Made by a program: the position numbers and the translations under genes. Under the pieces are notes generated by a model. The model saw only the letters and a list, made by a program, of their open reading frames with translations, made no database searches and had not been told where the DNA came from. DNA of 64,000 nt, taken from Nitrospirales bacterium LBB_01 (lineage in GTDB: Bacteria > Nitrospirota > Thermodesulfovibrionia > Thermodesulfovibrionales > Magnetobacteriaceae). Location of the stretch: positions 682,001-746,000 of the forward strand of contig CP049016.1 in NCBI GenBank assembly GCA_004376055.2. The letters are read 5' to 3'. Numbering within the stretch: position 1 is the first letter of the stretch; every line of letters starts with the position of its first letter. Below, piece after piece: positions 55,041 through 63,694 of the stretch.

Positions 55041-56231
55041 TTACGAAAGAGCCTTAAGAGCCTTCTTAATTCTGTTAAGCCCCTCCTTTATGACCTCCAT
55101 TGAAGTAGCGTAAGATATGCGGATATATCCCTCCATACCAAATGCGCCTCCGGGAACAAGCGCCACAGCGGCATCCTCAAGCAGATACATCGCCATATCC
55201 GATGAGTCGGCAACTTTCCGGCTGCCAACAGATTTGCCAAGGTGGGCTTTTATATTTGGAAAGGCATAGAAAGCGCCCTGCGGCCTCCGGCATGATACGC
55301 CCGGTATCTCATTTAACTCCTTAACTATGAATTCCCTTCGTTTGTCAAACTCTTTTACCATAATTGAAACTGTTTCCTGCTGGCCTGTCATCGCCTCTAT
55401 GGCGGCCTTCTGGGAGATTGATGTTGGATTAGACGTCGATTGGCTCTGGATGTTTTCCATAGCCTTAATGACACTCTTGTCTCCTGCGGCGTAACCAATC
55501 CGCCACCCTGTCATTGCATGAGATTTTGAAAGCCCATTAATCACAATGGTTTTCTTTTTCACCTCTTTATCTATTGAGGCAATGCTGATGTGAGTGAGTC
55601 CATCGTAGAGGAGCTTTTCATATATTTCATCTGAGACGATAAACAGATTATGTTTAAGGGCAACTTCAGCAATCCCTTCAAGGGTTTTCTTGTCATACGT
55701 GTAACCGGTTGGATTAGATGGATAATTTAGAATGACAGCCTTAGTTTTTTTCGTGATTTTTTCTTTCAATGAATCTGCTGTGACCATAAATAAATCCTCT
55801 TCACGGCAGTCAACAATAACGGGCACAGCGTCATTAAGCAGCACCTGATCCGGGTACGATACCCAGTATGGAGCGGGAATCAGCACCTCATCTCCGGGCG
55901 AATACAGCGCCTGAGCAGCATTATACAGAGAATGCTTTGCCCCACAGGAGACCACTATTTCAGTGCGGTCATACTCAAGAGAATTATCTGTTTTTAGCTT
56001 ATTAATGATAGCGTCTTTAAGCTCAGGCACGCCGCCCACAGGTGTGTATTTCGTAAAGCCTGACTTGATTGCCTTTATTGCAGCCTCTTTAATGTTGTCG
56101 GGTGTGTCAAAATCTGGCTCTCCCAGAGCAAAACTAATCACGTCCACCCCGGATGCCTTCATCTCCTTTGCCTTTGAGTCAATTGATAACGTTGCCGATG
56201 GTTTAATTTTCTTAGCTCTTTCTGATAGCAT
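55041..56231 (-). CDS. Aspartate/aromatic aminotransferase (class I/II, PLP)
   Basis: A 396-residue protein; transfers amino groups using PLP. Hallmarks: ERAKKIKPSATLSID start, FALGEPDFDTP, NYPSNPTGYTYDKK, VSDEIYEKLLYDG, and the Schiff-base lysine in NGLSKSHAMTGWRIGY. This is the AspC/AatA-type subgroup I-gamma, most likely L-aspartate:2-oxoglutarate transaminase; exact substrate range is uncertain. Complete, single gene on the minus strand. Confidence 0.92.
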   Translation of the reverse strand: MLSERAKKIKPSATLSIDSKAKEMKASGVDVISFALGEPDFDTPDNIKEAAIKAIKSGFTKYTPVGGVPELKDAIINKLKTDNSLEYDRTEIVVSCGAKHSLYNAAQALYSPGDEVLIPAPYWVSYPDQVLLNDAVPVIVDCREEDLFMVTADSLKEKITKKTKAVILNYPSNPTGYTYDKKTLEGIAEVALKHNLFIVSDEIYEKLLYDGLTHISIASIDKEVKKKTIVINGLSKSHAMTGWRIGYAAGDKSVIKAMENIQSQSTSNPTSISQKAAIEAMTGQQETVSIMVKEFDKRREFIVKELNEIPGVSCRRPQGAFYAFPNIKAHLGKSVGSRKVADSSDMAMYLLEDAAVALVPGGAFGMEGYIRISYATSMEVIKEGLNRIKKALKALS

Positions 56232-56366
56232 ATTAATCTGCCCTCTTTATTTTTTGATTTATTCTAACTGAATTCCACGATTCTAACATATTTTGCAGAT
56301 AATTTTTCACTTTTTGGGGAAAGTTTGAATTATTAATAAGATAAGGCGCTAACCACAAAAATTGGT

Positions 56367-57161
56367 TTAAATTACACCAAGAGCGGTAAGTGCTCTTTTA
56401 TGGATATTCTCATTGGCGGAGGCAAGTATTGTATTTGATTTTTTAACTCCTATTTCTATATCTTCAATGGGTTTGTTTCTCATGTCGGTCATAATCCCGC
56501 CTGCTTCTTTAACTAAAAGATACCCTGCTGCGTAGTCAAAAGTCCTTGACTTGGATGGGGTTACAAAAACGTTGACTGCTCCCATAGATAGATATGCAAG
56601 GTTTAGCGCTGTCGCTCCAAAACACCGCGCCCTGAAACACAGTGAAAACAAAGGCAAAAGCTCAGACAGGTCTATGCCCGGGTTCTGAGACTCAAACAGG
56701 ATAACACTGACGTCGTCTCCGGGGCGTGTCATAACGGATTTTCCGTTTAGGTATGCACCCTGACCCTTAAGTGCCCAAAACTCATCTCCACTAATCAGAT
56801 TTATTATATAGCCCATTACCACATCTCCCACCCTATCGCCCTCAAGCACGGCTATTGAGGTACAAAACATGGGAAGACCAGTTACCGCATTTTTACTGCC
56901 GTCAATGGGGTCAATAAGAATCCGCAAGCCCCCACCACCGTTTATTTCCTTTTTCCCGATTTCCTCAGAAATCACAGTAAACGCTCCCCCCAAACTTTCC
57001 AAATGTGTGATTATAATCTCCTCAGCTCTCTCGTCCATTTTGAAAGTTTTATCGCCGCCCGCCCCAACTCTGAGCACATCCTCAGAGTCATCTGCAAACC
57101 TATAGAGCGGCACCATCTCAAGAAGCGTCTTTCCTATTGACCTTAAATCGCTTATCTGCAA
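56367..57161 (-). CDS. Inositol monophosphatase/FBPase-like phosphatase
   Basis: A 264-residue sugar phosphatase of the IMPase superfamily. Metal-binding motifs: E in ISEEIGKK, DPIDGSKN (usual DPIDGT), and the C-terminal FDYAAGYLLVKEAGG. GGAGGDKT near residue 34 fits the archaeal/bacterial IMPase-FBPase subgroup. It could be inositol monophosphatase, fructose-1,6-bisphosphatase or 3'-nucleotidase; sequence alone does not settle it. Confidence 0.85.
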   Translation of the reverse strand: MQISDLRSIGKTLLEMVPLYRFADDSEDVLRVGAGGDKTFKMDERAEEIIITHLESLGGAFTVISEEIGKKEINGGGGLRILIDPIDGSKNAVTGLPMFCTSIAVLEGDRVGDVVMGYIINLISGDEFWALKGQGAYLNGKSVMTRPGDDVSVILFESQNPGIDLSELLPLFSLCFRARCFGATALNLAYLSMGAVNVFVTPSKSRTFDYAAGYLLVKEAGGIMTDMRNKPIEDIEIGVKKSNTILASANENIHKRALTALGVI

Positions 57162-57191
57162 ATTGTAAGAAATATCAATCCCCCTGATTTA

Positions 57192-57689
57192 TCATCTGTA
57201 ATTTCCAACTTCAATAAATATTCCAAAATCTCTTTCCTTGATAGCCGCTATTACAGCCTGCAGTTCGTCTTTTTTCTTGCTCTTAATTCTAACAGTATCC
57301 CCTTGAATCTCTGCGTTAACCTTAAGTTTCATATCTTTAACCAGTTTAACCACCTCTTTAGCTTTCTCTATGGGTATGCCCTGTTGAAAATTGGCAATTT
57401 GCCGGACGCTGCCCCCTGCGGCCTGTTCAACCTTGCCGTAACTAATCGTCTTTAGCACCACATTGCGCTTGACAAGTTTAGACTCCAGAATGTCCTTGAC
57501 GCTGTTAAGTTTAAACTCATCATCAGAGGCAATTGTCATTACCTGTTTACCCTTGTCCAGTTCAATTGTGCTTTTGCTGCCCTTAAAGTCAAAACGTTGG
57601 GATATTTCCTTTAACGCCTGATTTATAGCGTTTGTCACCTCTTGCATGTCCACCTTGCAGCCAACATCAAATGAAAACTCATCAGCCAT
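57192..57689 (-). CDS. yajQ: YajQ-family nucleotide/c-di-GMP-binding protein
   Basis: A 165-residue protein. Signature FSFDVGCKVDMQEVTNAINQ, RFDFKGSKSTIELDK, and the C-terminal KERDFGIFIEVGNYR. YajQ/DUF520 proteins bind c-di-GMP in some bacteria and nucleic acid in others. Upstream of the IMPase-like gene by 30 bases, so probably cotranscribed. Complete. Confidence 0.92.
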   Translation of the reverse strand: MADEFSFDVGCKVDMQEVTNAINQALKEISQRFDFKGSKSTIELDKGKQVMTIASDDEFKLNSVKDILESKLVKRNVVLKTISYGKVEQAAGGSVRQIANFQQGIPIEKAKEVVKLVKDMKLKVNAEIQGDTVRIKSKKKDELQAVIAAIKERDFGIFIEVGNYR

Positions 57690-57733
57690 TTGTTTTACCT
57701 CCGTTTAAATTATATTATCGGAAATCAGTCCTC

Positions 57734-59449
57734 TTAGTGGCGCGGCCCTTGTTCTTTGATTGCTATTTCAAGATTCATCCGTGCCGGCATAAAGTTAGGA
57801 TCAATAATGAGAGCTTGTTTAAACGCCTCCAGAGCTTCTTTGAAGGAGTTGTCATTATCATCAGAGTTTAAAACGGCAACGCCATAGCCGTTGTAAGCCA
57901 TAGCGCTTTTGGGATTTAACTCTATTGCTTTCTTATAGATATTTGCAGCGTCTTGCGTTTTTTTAAGGGTAAAAAGTACATTACCCAGGTTTATATAAGC
58001 CTCAAAAAATATTGGATTAAGGATAATTGCCTCGCGCAGGTGCGGCAAACTTTCATCAAATCTCCCTGCCTGAGCCAAAGAGGCTCCCAAACTGTTATGA
58101 GCTATGAAATTATCCTTTGTAACTAAAACCGCATGGTCAAAGAGCGTTATCGTATTTTTCCAATAACCGGTTTGCCGGTAAGATAAAAGCGATAAAACCA
58201 ATATAACAGTCATGGTCAACGAGTACATTGCGTATTTTTTAATCTTATTTTCAAAAAAATTATCCGGCCACATCATAACGAGTATTATAAAAATACCAAT
58301 ATATGGAATATACGTGTATCTGTCTGCCATAGCCTGTGGGCCTACTTGAACAAGACCAATAACCGGAAGCAGAGTTATAACAAACCAAAACCAGCCGGTA
58401 AAAACATATGGTTTAGGTTTGAATGACTTATAACCAAACAATGTAAACACCGCAAACGCAGAAACAATCAGCATAAGCGCAAGGGACAGCACAGCTTTTG
58501 TGGTTGAAAGATTAAAAGAAAATGGGTATATGGCTGCCAGATTTATAGGCACAAATGCTATATATATATAACTCAGATATGAGATAAAAGCGTTTTTGAA
58601 GCGTGCTCCAATAGATACCATATCAACCGGAGCAAGTGTGCCAACTGCTTTTTGGGCGTAAAAAGTATATATCGAGCTTGCGGCAGAAAAGAAAAAAAGC
58701 GGTATTTTCTCTAAAATCAGGCGCACGACATTGCCTTTGTTAAGTCTACCAAACGGCCAGACATCCAAAAGAATAACAATCAATGGAAATGTTATAGCCA
58801 TAGGCTTAGACATTAAAGAACATGAAAAGAAAAACAGAACGATTAAATATCGCTTAACGGATGGCGACGTAACATAGTAGTGGTATGATAGCAATGACAA
58901 AAACCAAAAAAAAGCATAAAGAACATCTTTCCTCTCAGACACCCATGCCACCGATTCCACATGAGCCGGATGCACGGCAAACAGGGCGGCAATTATAGCT
59001 GCTTTGTTACGCATCCCTGTGATTTTTTCAAATACAAAAAACACCAGCACTGTGTTTAACACGTGTAAAATTAAACTTGTTATATGGTGGCCACCGGGAC
59101 TCATGCCGTAAATCGTACAATCCAAAAGATGCGTAATCCATGTAAGCGGCTGCCAGTAGTCGGATGACGATGTGGAAAACGCCCATTTTATTGCCGCAAA
59201 TGACAGTCCTTTTTGCACAAAAGTATTTTCCGTTAAATATTTAGAATCATCAAAATTAACGAAATCAAAATGTCTGACCTGAAAAAAAACAAGGAAAGAC
59301 AAAGTAGCTATAAAAAAAATAATTATATCTGTGGAATCAAATATATTAAGCCATCGGTAGTCCTCCGTTTTATCGTCTAACGGACGATTCACCGGAGTTT
59401 TCCCTGCGACGGTATCTTTACTTTTTTTCTTGTTGTCTTTTACTTTCAT
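57734..59449 (-). CDS. TMTC-like membrane protein with C-terminal TPR repeats
   Basis: A 571-residue protein with a short charged N-terminus, about ten membrane segments and four or so C-terminal TPR motifs. The lumenal-type loop HPAHVESVAWVSERKD and the H-x-x-x-x-x-H-H region (GHHITSLILHVLN) resemble GT-C/TMTC proteins, which in eukaryotes O-mannosylate substrates. Bacterial members are of unknown role. Paralogue of the truncated protein at 1-1203 (shared MADRYTYIPYIG). ATG with AAGGTGTTCTG before it. Confidence 0.8.
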   Translation of the reverse strand: MKVKDNKKKSKDTVAGKTPVNRPLDDKTEDYRWLNIFDSTDIIIFFIATLSFLVFFQVRHFDFVNFDDSKYLTENTFVQKGLSFAAIKWAFSTSSSDYWQPLTWITHLLDCTIYGMSPGGHHITSLILHVLNTVLVFFVFEKITGMRNKAAIIAALFAVHPAHVESVAWVSERKDVLYAFFWFLSLLSYHYYVTSPSVKRYLIVLFFFSCSLMSKPMAITFPLIVILLDVWPFGRLNKGNVVRLILEKIPLFFFSAASSIYTFYAQKAVGTLAPVDMVSIGARFKNAFISYLSYIYIAFVPINLAAIYPFSFNLSTTKAVLSLALMLIVSAFAVFTLFGYKSFKPKPYVFTGWFWFVITLLPVIGLVQVGPQAMADRYTYIPYIGIFIILVMMWPDNFFENKIKKYAMYSLTMTVILVLSLLSYRQTGYWKNTITLFDHAVLVTKDNFIAHNSLGASLAQAGRFDESLPHLREAIILNPIFFEAYINLGNVLFTLKKTQDAANIYKKAIELNPKSAMAYNGYGVAVLNSDDNDNSFKEALEAFKQALIIDPNFMPARMNLEIAIKEQGPRH

Positions 59450-59526
59450 CAGAACACCTTAACCATAAAATGCAGATTTTTCACTTAATAAGACACATTG
59501 TTTAAGTTGACACAAGACAGAGTACT

Positions 59527-59604
59527 TTAAAACTTTTTCCTGTAAATGTCAAGCACTCCGGCATTTCCACCCCAATATTGCCACAGCGTTTCATCATTGT
59601 TCAT
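59527..59604 (-). pseudogene. Truncated ABC-2 permease remnant
   Basis: A 25-codon frame that overlaps the end of the ABC ATPase gene by 11 bases, as a permease start normally would. It reads NNDETLWQYWGGNAGVLDIY (then RKKF) and ends in TAA; the L-x-I-Y-R-K-K-F ending resembles the first segment of ABC-2 exporters just before the first membrane helix. No further permease sequence is seen before the TPR protein gene. Interpretation as a deletion remnant is an inference from position and a short match. Confidence 0.45.
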
Positions 59605-60517
59605 CGTTTAGAGTTCGTCCGGTAATCTTTAAAAAAAGGTCTTCAAGGTTTGAGTTTCTGATAAAATATTGCCCCACGTTAACGGGTTTTGCTGCCAACT
59701 CAAGAGCTTTCAGATCATCGCTATAGAAGTTTATGACCTCACGGGAGGCGTCCTTTCTGTAAGCTGTCCCGTTGAGGATGTTTTCCACATCCTTAATTGC
59801 GTTACTGTTATGAATCTCAAGGACATACTTTTCCAGCGTTTCATCAAGCAGCTTTTTGGGATTGCCCTCCAGCATTTTTCGTCCACTGTGCATGATTATC
59901 AGTTTGTCGCTAATCTGAAACGCCTCCTCCATGTAGTGAGTGGTCAGAACTATTGTGATGTTTCTTCTTTTCATCTGGCGAAGTTTATCCCATATCAGGT
60001 GGCGAACCTGTGGGTCAAGTCCGGTTGTTGGCTCATCAAGAATCAGAAGGCGTGGGTTATTAATCAGAGCGCGGGCAATCATAAGCCGTCTTTTCATGCC
60101 ACCGGAAAGCTCCCGTATTTTTGATTTACCCTTTTCGGAAAGCTCCATAATATCAAGCAGCTCACTAATCCGCTCTCTTGCCACTTTGCGTGGAATGCCG
60201 TAAAATCCGGCAAATATAAGCAGATTTTCTGTGACGTTCATTTCAACATCGAGGTTATCGTCCTGTGGCACTACGCCGGAGAGGTATTTTATTTCAAGAG
60301 GATTGCGGCGGGGGTCATATCCAAGCACATTAAGCACAGTATCAGGAGTGTCGTCACAACCGGCTTTGCCGTATATCATCTTCATCATGGTGGTTTTACC
60401 TGCCCCGTTAGGACCAAGAAGGGCAAAGCAGATTGACTCCTCAACGTCAAAACTTAATCCATCTACCGCCTTAACCCTGCCAAAACTCTTATGCACGTTC
60501 CTTACACTTATCACCAT
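59594..60517 (-). CDS. ABC exporter ATPase (ABC-2 type, NodI/NatA-like)
   Basis: A 307-residue nucleotide-binding subunit: Walker A GPNGAGKTTM, signature LSGGMKRRLMIARALI, Walker B LLILDEPTTGLDPQ and the switch His in VLTTHYMEEA. The C-terminal extension (to TLNDEQ) fits the ABC-2 drug/polysaccharide exporter ATPases. The permease that normally follows is missing apart from a 25-codon remnant (59527-59604), so it may be an orphan or use a permease elsewhere. Confidence 0.88.
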   Translation of the reverse strand: MVISVRNVHKSFGRVKAVDGLSFDVEESICFALLGPNGAGKTTMMKMIYGKAGCDDTPDTVLNVLGYDPRRNPLEIKYLSGVVPQDDNLDVEMNVTENLLIFAGFYGIPRKVARERISELLDIMELSEKGKSKIRELSGGMKRRLMIARALINNPRLLILDEPTTGLDPQVRHLIWDKLRQMKRRNITIVLTTHYMEEAFQISDKLIIMHSGRKMLEGNPKKLLDETLEKYVLEIHNSNAIKDVENILNGTAYRKDASREVINFYSDDLKALELAAKPVNVGQYFIRNSNLEDLFLKITGRTLNDEQ

Positions 60518-60581
60518 GACAAGTGTTGATTATACCATACGATTAGGGAGTGATAACAACCAGAGAAATCTATATCAAAAA

Positions 60582-60793
60582 TACTGCCTATTGAGTTAAC
60601 TCCGGCAGAGGTTTTTTTTATCAGTAAATAATATATTTAAAAAGACTGGATTCCCGCTCGGAGGCGGGAATGACAAAGAAGTGCGATTTTACAGGAAAAT
60701 CACTTAGGGGAGGTCATTCCTTATTTTCTTGTCATTCCTGCGAAGGCAGGAATCCAGTCTTTTTATTAACGAAGTTAACTACAAAGGCAATTC
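60582..60793 (+). mobile_element. AGTTAACTCCG-ended MITE-like element, copy D
   Basis: Left end TACTGCCTATTGAGTTAACT (then CCGGCAGA) matches copy A; right end ACGAAGTTAACTACAAAGGC (then AATTC). Two opposed palindromes inside: CTGGATTCCCGCTCGGAGGC (then GGGAATGACA) and TGTCATTCCTGCGAAGGCAG (then GAATCCAG), with a TTAGGGGAGGTCATTCC insertion between them. It ends 8 bases before the cheA stop codon. Confidence 0.75.
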
Positions 60794-60801
60794 AAAAACT
60801 A

Positions 60802-62958
60802 CTACGCACTCATTGCATTTTCATAGGAATTAGCTTCAATCTTTTCCACAACGCTGACAAGTTTTGGAATGTCAAGTATTAATGCCACTGTGCCGTCTCC
60901 TAATATTGTGGCCCCAGATATTCCCTCGACATCTCTATAAATACGGCCAAGGGTTTTTATCACTGTCTGATGCTCTCCGATTACATAGTCAACAACAAAT
61001 CCAACCCTCTTGTCCTCTACCTCGGTGACTACAATTTGCTCAACCTCTGGCCGCGGACCACTTACCAAAAAGTGCTCCCGTACCACTATGTAGGGCACTA
61101 TAGCGCCTCTTACGTTAGAAATGTGCCTGCCGTGCATTTTTGAAATGTCCGCTTTTGTAAGCTCCACGCACTCGTGTACTACTGAAAGCGGTATAACATA
61201 GAAATCATCTGCCACTTTTACCAAAAGCCCGTCTATTATGGCAAGCGTCAGCGGCAGTTTTAATGTTATTGTCGTTCCGACTCCGATTTTGCTCTTTATA
61301 TCAACTGTGCCCCTTAGAGCCTCAATATTACGCTTGACAACGTCCATACCAACACCGCGCCCGGATACACTTGTAAGTTTCTGTGCGGTTGAAAACCCCG
61401 GAGCAAATATTAACGAAAATATATCCTTTTCACTTAACTCTGCATCGGCAGATATTATTCCCTTTTCCACAGCTTTTGCAAATAATACATCCTTATCAAG
61501 CCCCTTGCCGTCATCCTGTATCTGAATTAACACGTTAGCCCCTGAGTGTCCGGCTGTCAAATGCACCGTCCCATAGCGGCTCTTTCCGGCCGCCACTCTG
61601 ACATCCGGCAACTCTATTCCGTGATCCACACTGTTTCTTATAATATGTACAAGCGGGTCATTGAGTTTCTCTATCACAGTCTTATCCAGCTCCGTTTCAG
61701 CGCCGTCTGTGGTCAGATTGACCTCTTTGCCGAGGTCTGCCGATAAGTCCCTGAGCAGTCTCTTAAATTTGCTGAAAGTTGAACCTATCGGGAGCATTCT
61801 TATACTCATCGTGCTGTCTCTTAGCTCCCACGTAAGCCGCTCTACCTCTTCTGAAATTGACATAAGTATGCCGTCACTGAAATCCGTCACCGTCTGGCTT
61901 AGCCGCGCCTGTACGGTAACAAGCTCCCCAACCAAATCCACAAGTTTGTCCAGCTTATCGGAGGGTACCCTGATTGATGCCGTATCGGTTTTTTGTCTCT
62001 GTTCTTTGACATCCTTAAGGTGCTTTTGTTCGGCAAGCGCTGACGCTACATGAGCCTCATCGGTAATCCCTGCCTCTACTAAAATCTCACCAACACGCTT
62101 TTGTTTACCTAAAATGCCTTTTAATTTATCCAGCTGAATATCACCGCGAGAGAGCAGTATCTCGCCAAGTTTCAGATGCCGCTCCTCCTCGTCAAATATT
62201 CCGCCCTCATCTATTGTCTCTATCTTTACTTCACACAAGTCCTCTACAAAAATGAACACGTCTTTTATCGCATCAACACCCTTTTCGGTCGTAATCACTA
62301 TGTCCCAGTAGGTCAGACATGTTTCCGGATCAAAGTCCTCCAGTGCAGGGATGGCGTCCGTTTGGGCTACGATGGTAGCTTTGCCAACCTCTCTTAGTTC
62401 ATTCAGAAGCAGGATGGGATTTGTACCGGTATTAAATAACTCAGGCGCAGGGCGAAATCTCACACGGTATGTGATTATGGACGATGATTTATCGGCTGTC
62501 TCTGTCTTTGTGCGGCTCTCAGATGTTGTTACACTCTCGGTGGCAGCGGCGACCTCAGCACTGCCGCCTGACATAACAAGTTTGAAGCCCGATATGATTT
62601 CCTTTGACCGCTCATCATCCACCTGTGGGCCGCCTTGAGAGGCCTCTATCATGGCTCTGATTTGGTCTCTTGCCATTAGGGTTAGGTTTATCAGGTTAGT
62701 AGTCACCGGAATCTCACCGTTTCTAACCATATCAAAAGCTGTTTCTACCTCATGAGTAAAGGTTGCAATGTCGTCAAACCCAAACATGGCGCCGGAGCCT
62801 TTTATCGTGTGCATCGCCCTAAAGACGCGCCCGACAAGTTCTGTATCCGCTGGGTTTTCCTCAAGCTCCAAAAGGGCCGACTCAAGCTCGGTTAAAAGCT
62901 CACGAGCCTCCTCTATAAATATCTCCCGTCCTTTGTCTAACCCCTCATCATCACTCAT
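60802..62958 (-). CDS. cheA: Chemotaxis histidine kinase CheA with internal MshEN-like motifs
   Basis: A 718-residue CheA. P1 (Hpt) domain with phospho-His50 in MHTIKGSGAMFG; a P2-like region (about 160-250); then an unusual insertion at residues 263-311 with two 24-residue units, KLGEILLSRGDIQLDKLK-(x)6 and RVGEILVEAGITDEAHVA-(x)6, matching the [R/K]-L-G-x2-L-L-x2-G...L-x3-L-x2-Q pattern of MshEN c-di-GMP-binding domains. P3 (SDKLDKLVDLVGEL), the H-N box (IIRNSVDHGIE), G boxes (DDGKGLD, SVSGRGVGMDVVK) and P5 CheW-like domain follow. Overlaps cheY by 4 bases (ATGA). Confidence 0.93.
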   Translation of the reverse strand: MSDDEGLDKGREIFIEEARELLTELESALLELEENPADTELVGRVFRAMHTIKGSGAMFGFDDIATFTHEVETAFDMVRNGEIPVTTNLINLTLMARDQIRAMIEASQGGPQVDDERSKEIISGFKLVMSGGSAEVAAATESVTTSESRTKTETADKSSSIITYRVRFRPAPELFNTGTNPILLLNELREVGKATIVAQTDAIPALEDFDPETCLTYWDIVITTEKGVDAIKDVFIFVEDLCEVKIETIDEGGIFDEEERHLKLGEILLSRGDIQLDKLKGILGKQKRVGEILVEAGITDEAHVASALAEQKHLKDVKEQRQKTDTASIRVPSDKLDKLVDLVGELVTVQARLSQTVTDFSDGILMSISEEVERLTWELRDSTMSIRMLPIGSTFSKFKRLLRDLSADLGKEVNLTTDGAETELDKTVIEKLNDPLVHIIRNSVDHGIELPDVRVAAGKSRYGTVHLTAGHSGANVLIQIQDDGKGLDKDVLFAKAVEKGIISADAELSEKDIFSLIFAPGFSTAQKLTSVSGRGVGMDVVKRNIEALRGTVDIKSKIGVGTTITLKLPLTLAIIDGLLVKVADDFYVIPLSVVHECVELTKADISKMHGRHISNVRGAIVPYIVVREHFLVSGPRPEVEQIVVTEVEDKRVGFVVDYVIGEHQTVIKTLGRIYRDVEGISGATILGDGTVALILDIPKLVSVVEKIEANSYENAMSA

Positions 62959-63320
62959 CCAAGCACCTTCTTAACAACCCCTAACAGTTGGTCTGGTTTA
63001 AACGGCTTTACAATCCAGCCGGTAGCTCCCGCCGATTTACCCTCCTGCTTACGCGTGTCCTGAGACTCCGTGGTCAGCATTATGATAGGTATAAACTTGA
63101 AGTCTGGGAGCGCCCTTAGTGACCGTATTAGAGTAATGCCATCCATGTTAGGCATATTAAGGTCGGTAATTACCATATTTATCGTTGCACCTGTTACCTT
63201 AGTGAGAGCATCCTTGCCGTCCACCGCCTCAATGACCGTATATCCGGCGCCTTTTAAGGTGAAGCTCACCATCTGTCTGACGCTTGCCGAGTCATCAACC
63301 GTCATTATAGTTTTACTCAT
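62955..63320 (-). CDS. cheY: CheY-type chemotaxis response regulator
   Basis: A 121-residue single-domain receiver: D9/D10 (VDDSA), phospho-acceptor D53 (ITDLNMPNMDG), T83 (MLTTES) and K105 (IVKPFKP). Likely phosphorylated by the CheA encoded next. Upstream gene of the cheY-cheA pair. Confidence 0.94.
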   Translation of the reverse strand: MSKTIMTVDDSASVRQMVSFTLKGAGYTVIEAVDGKDALTKVTGATINMVITDLNMPNMDGITLIRSLRALPDFKFIPIIMLTTESQDTRKQEGKSAGATGWIVKPFKPDQLLGVVKKVLG

Positions 63321-63351
63321 CTTAAGCCTCCACGCCTATTTTTCTGACTAC

Positions 63352-63639
63352 TCAACGATGTCCCTGTACAAAACCGGACTGCTCAGATAGGTCTTGATAC
63401 CGACTTGGCACATTTTCAAGTGTCAGTGTTTTTTCCCTTATCTCACACGACTTTTGGGCTGCACGCACCAGTTGCAAAAACGAAAAATCCACATCCGTCG
63501 CCCCTTCTAAGTTCAGAGTTATTGCGTTTGCTTTGTTTATTGCCTTAAGGAGCGCATCCTTTACTTCTTTAATGTTTTGCAATGTTAAATCGCCCTCTAA
63601 AGCCAATTCACCAGCCTTGCTCAACTTATGAGAAAACAT
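63352..63639 (-). CDS. STAS-domain protein (anti-sigma antagonist-like)
   Basis: A 95-residue STAS domain: LEGDLTLQNIKEVKDALLKA and LEGATDVDFSFLQLVRAAQK. The usual phosphorylatable Ser lies in the D-F-S-F-L segment. In chemotaxis clusters such proteins link sensory complexes to other regulators. The start ATG 63639 has AAGGGG at good spacing; GTG 63645 also opens the frame. It lies 31 bases before cheY. Confidence 0.85.
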   Translation of the reverse strand: MFSHKLSKAGELALEGDLTLQNIKEVKDALLKAINKANAITLNLEGATDVDFSFLQLVRAAQKSCEIREKTLTLENVPSRYQDLSEQSGFVQGHR

Positions 63640-63694
63640 AACCACACCCCTTTTCTAAAGAATAGCACATCATAGCAAATTCCTGTGCATAAAG

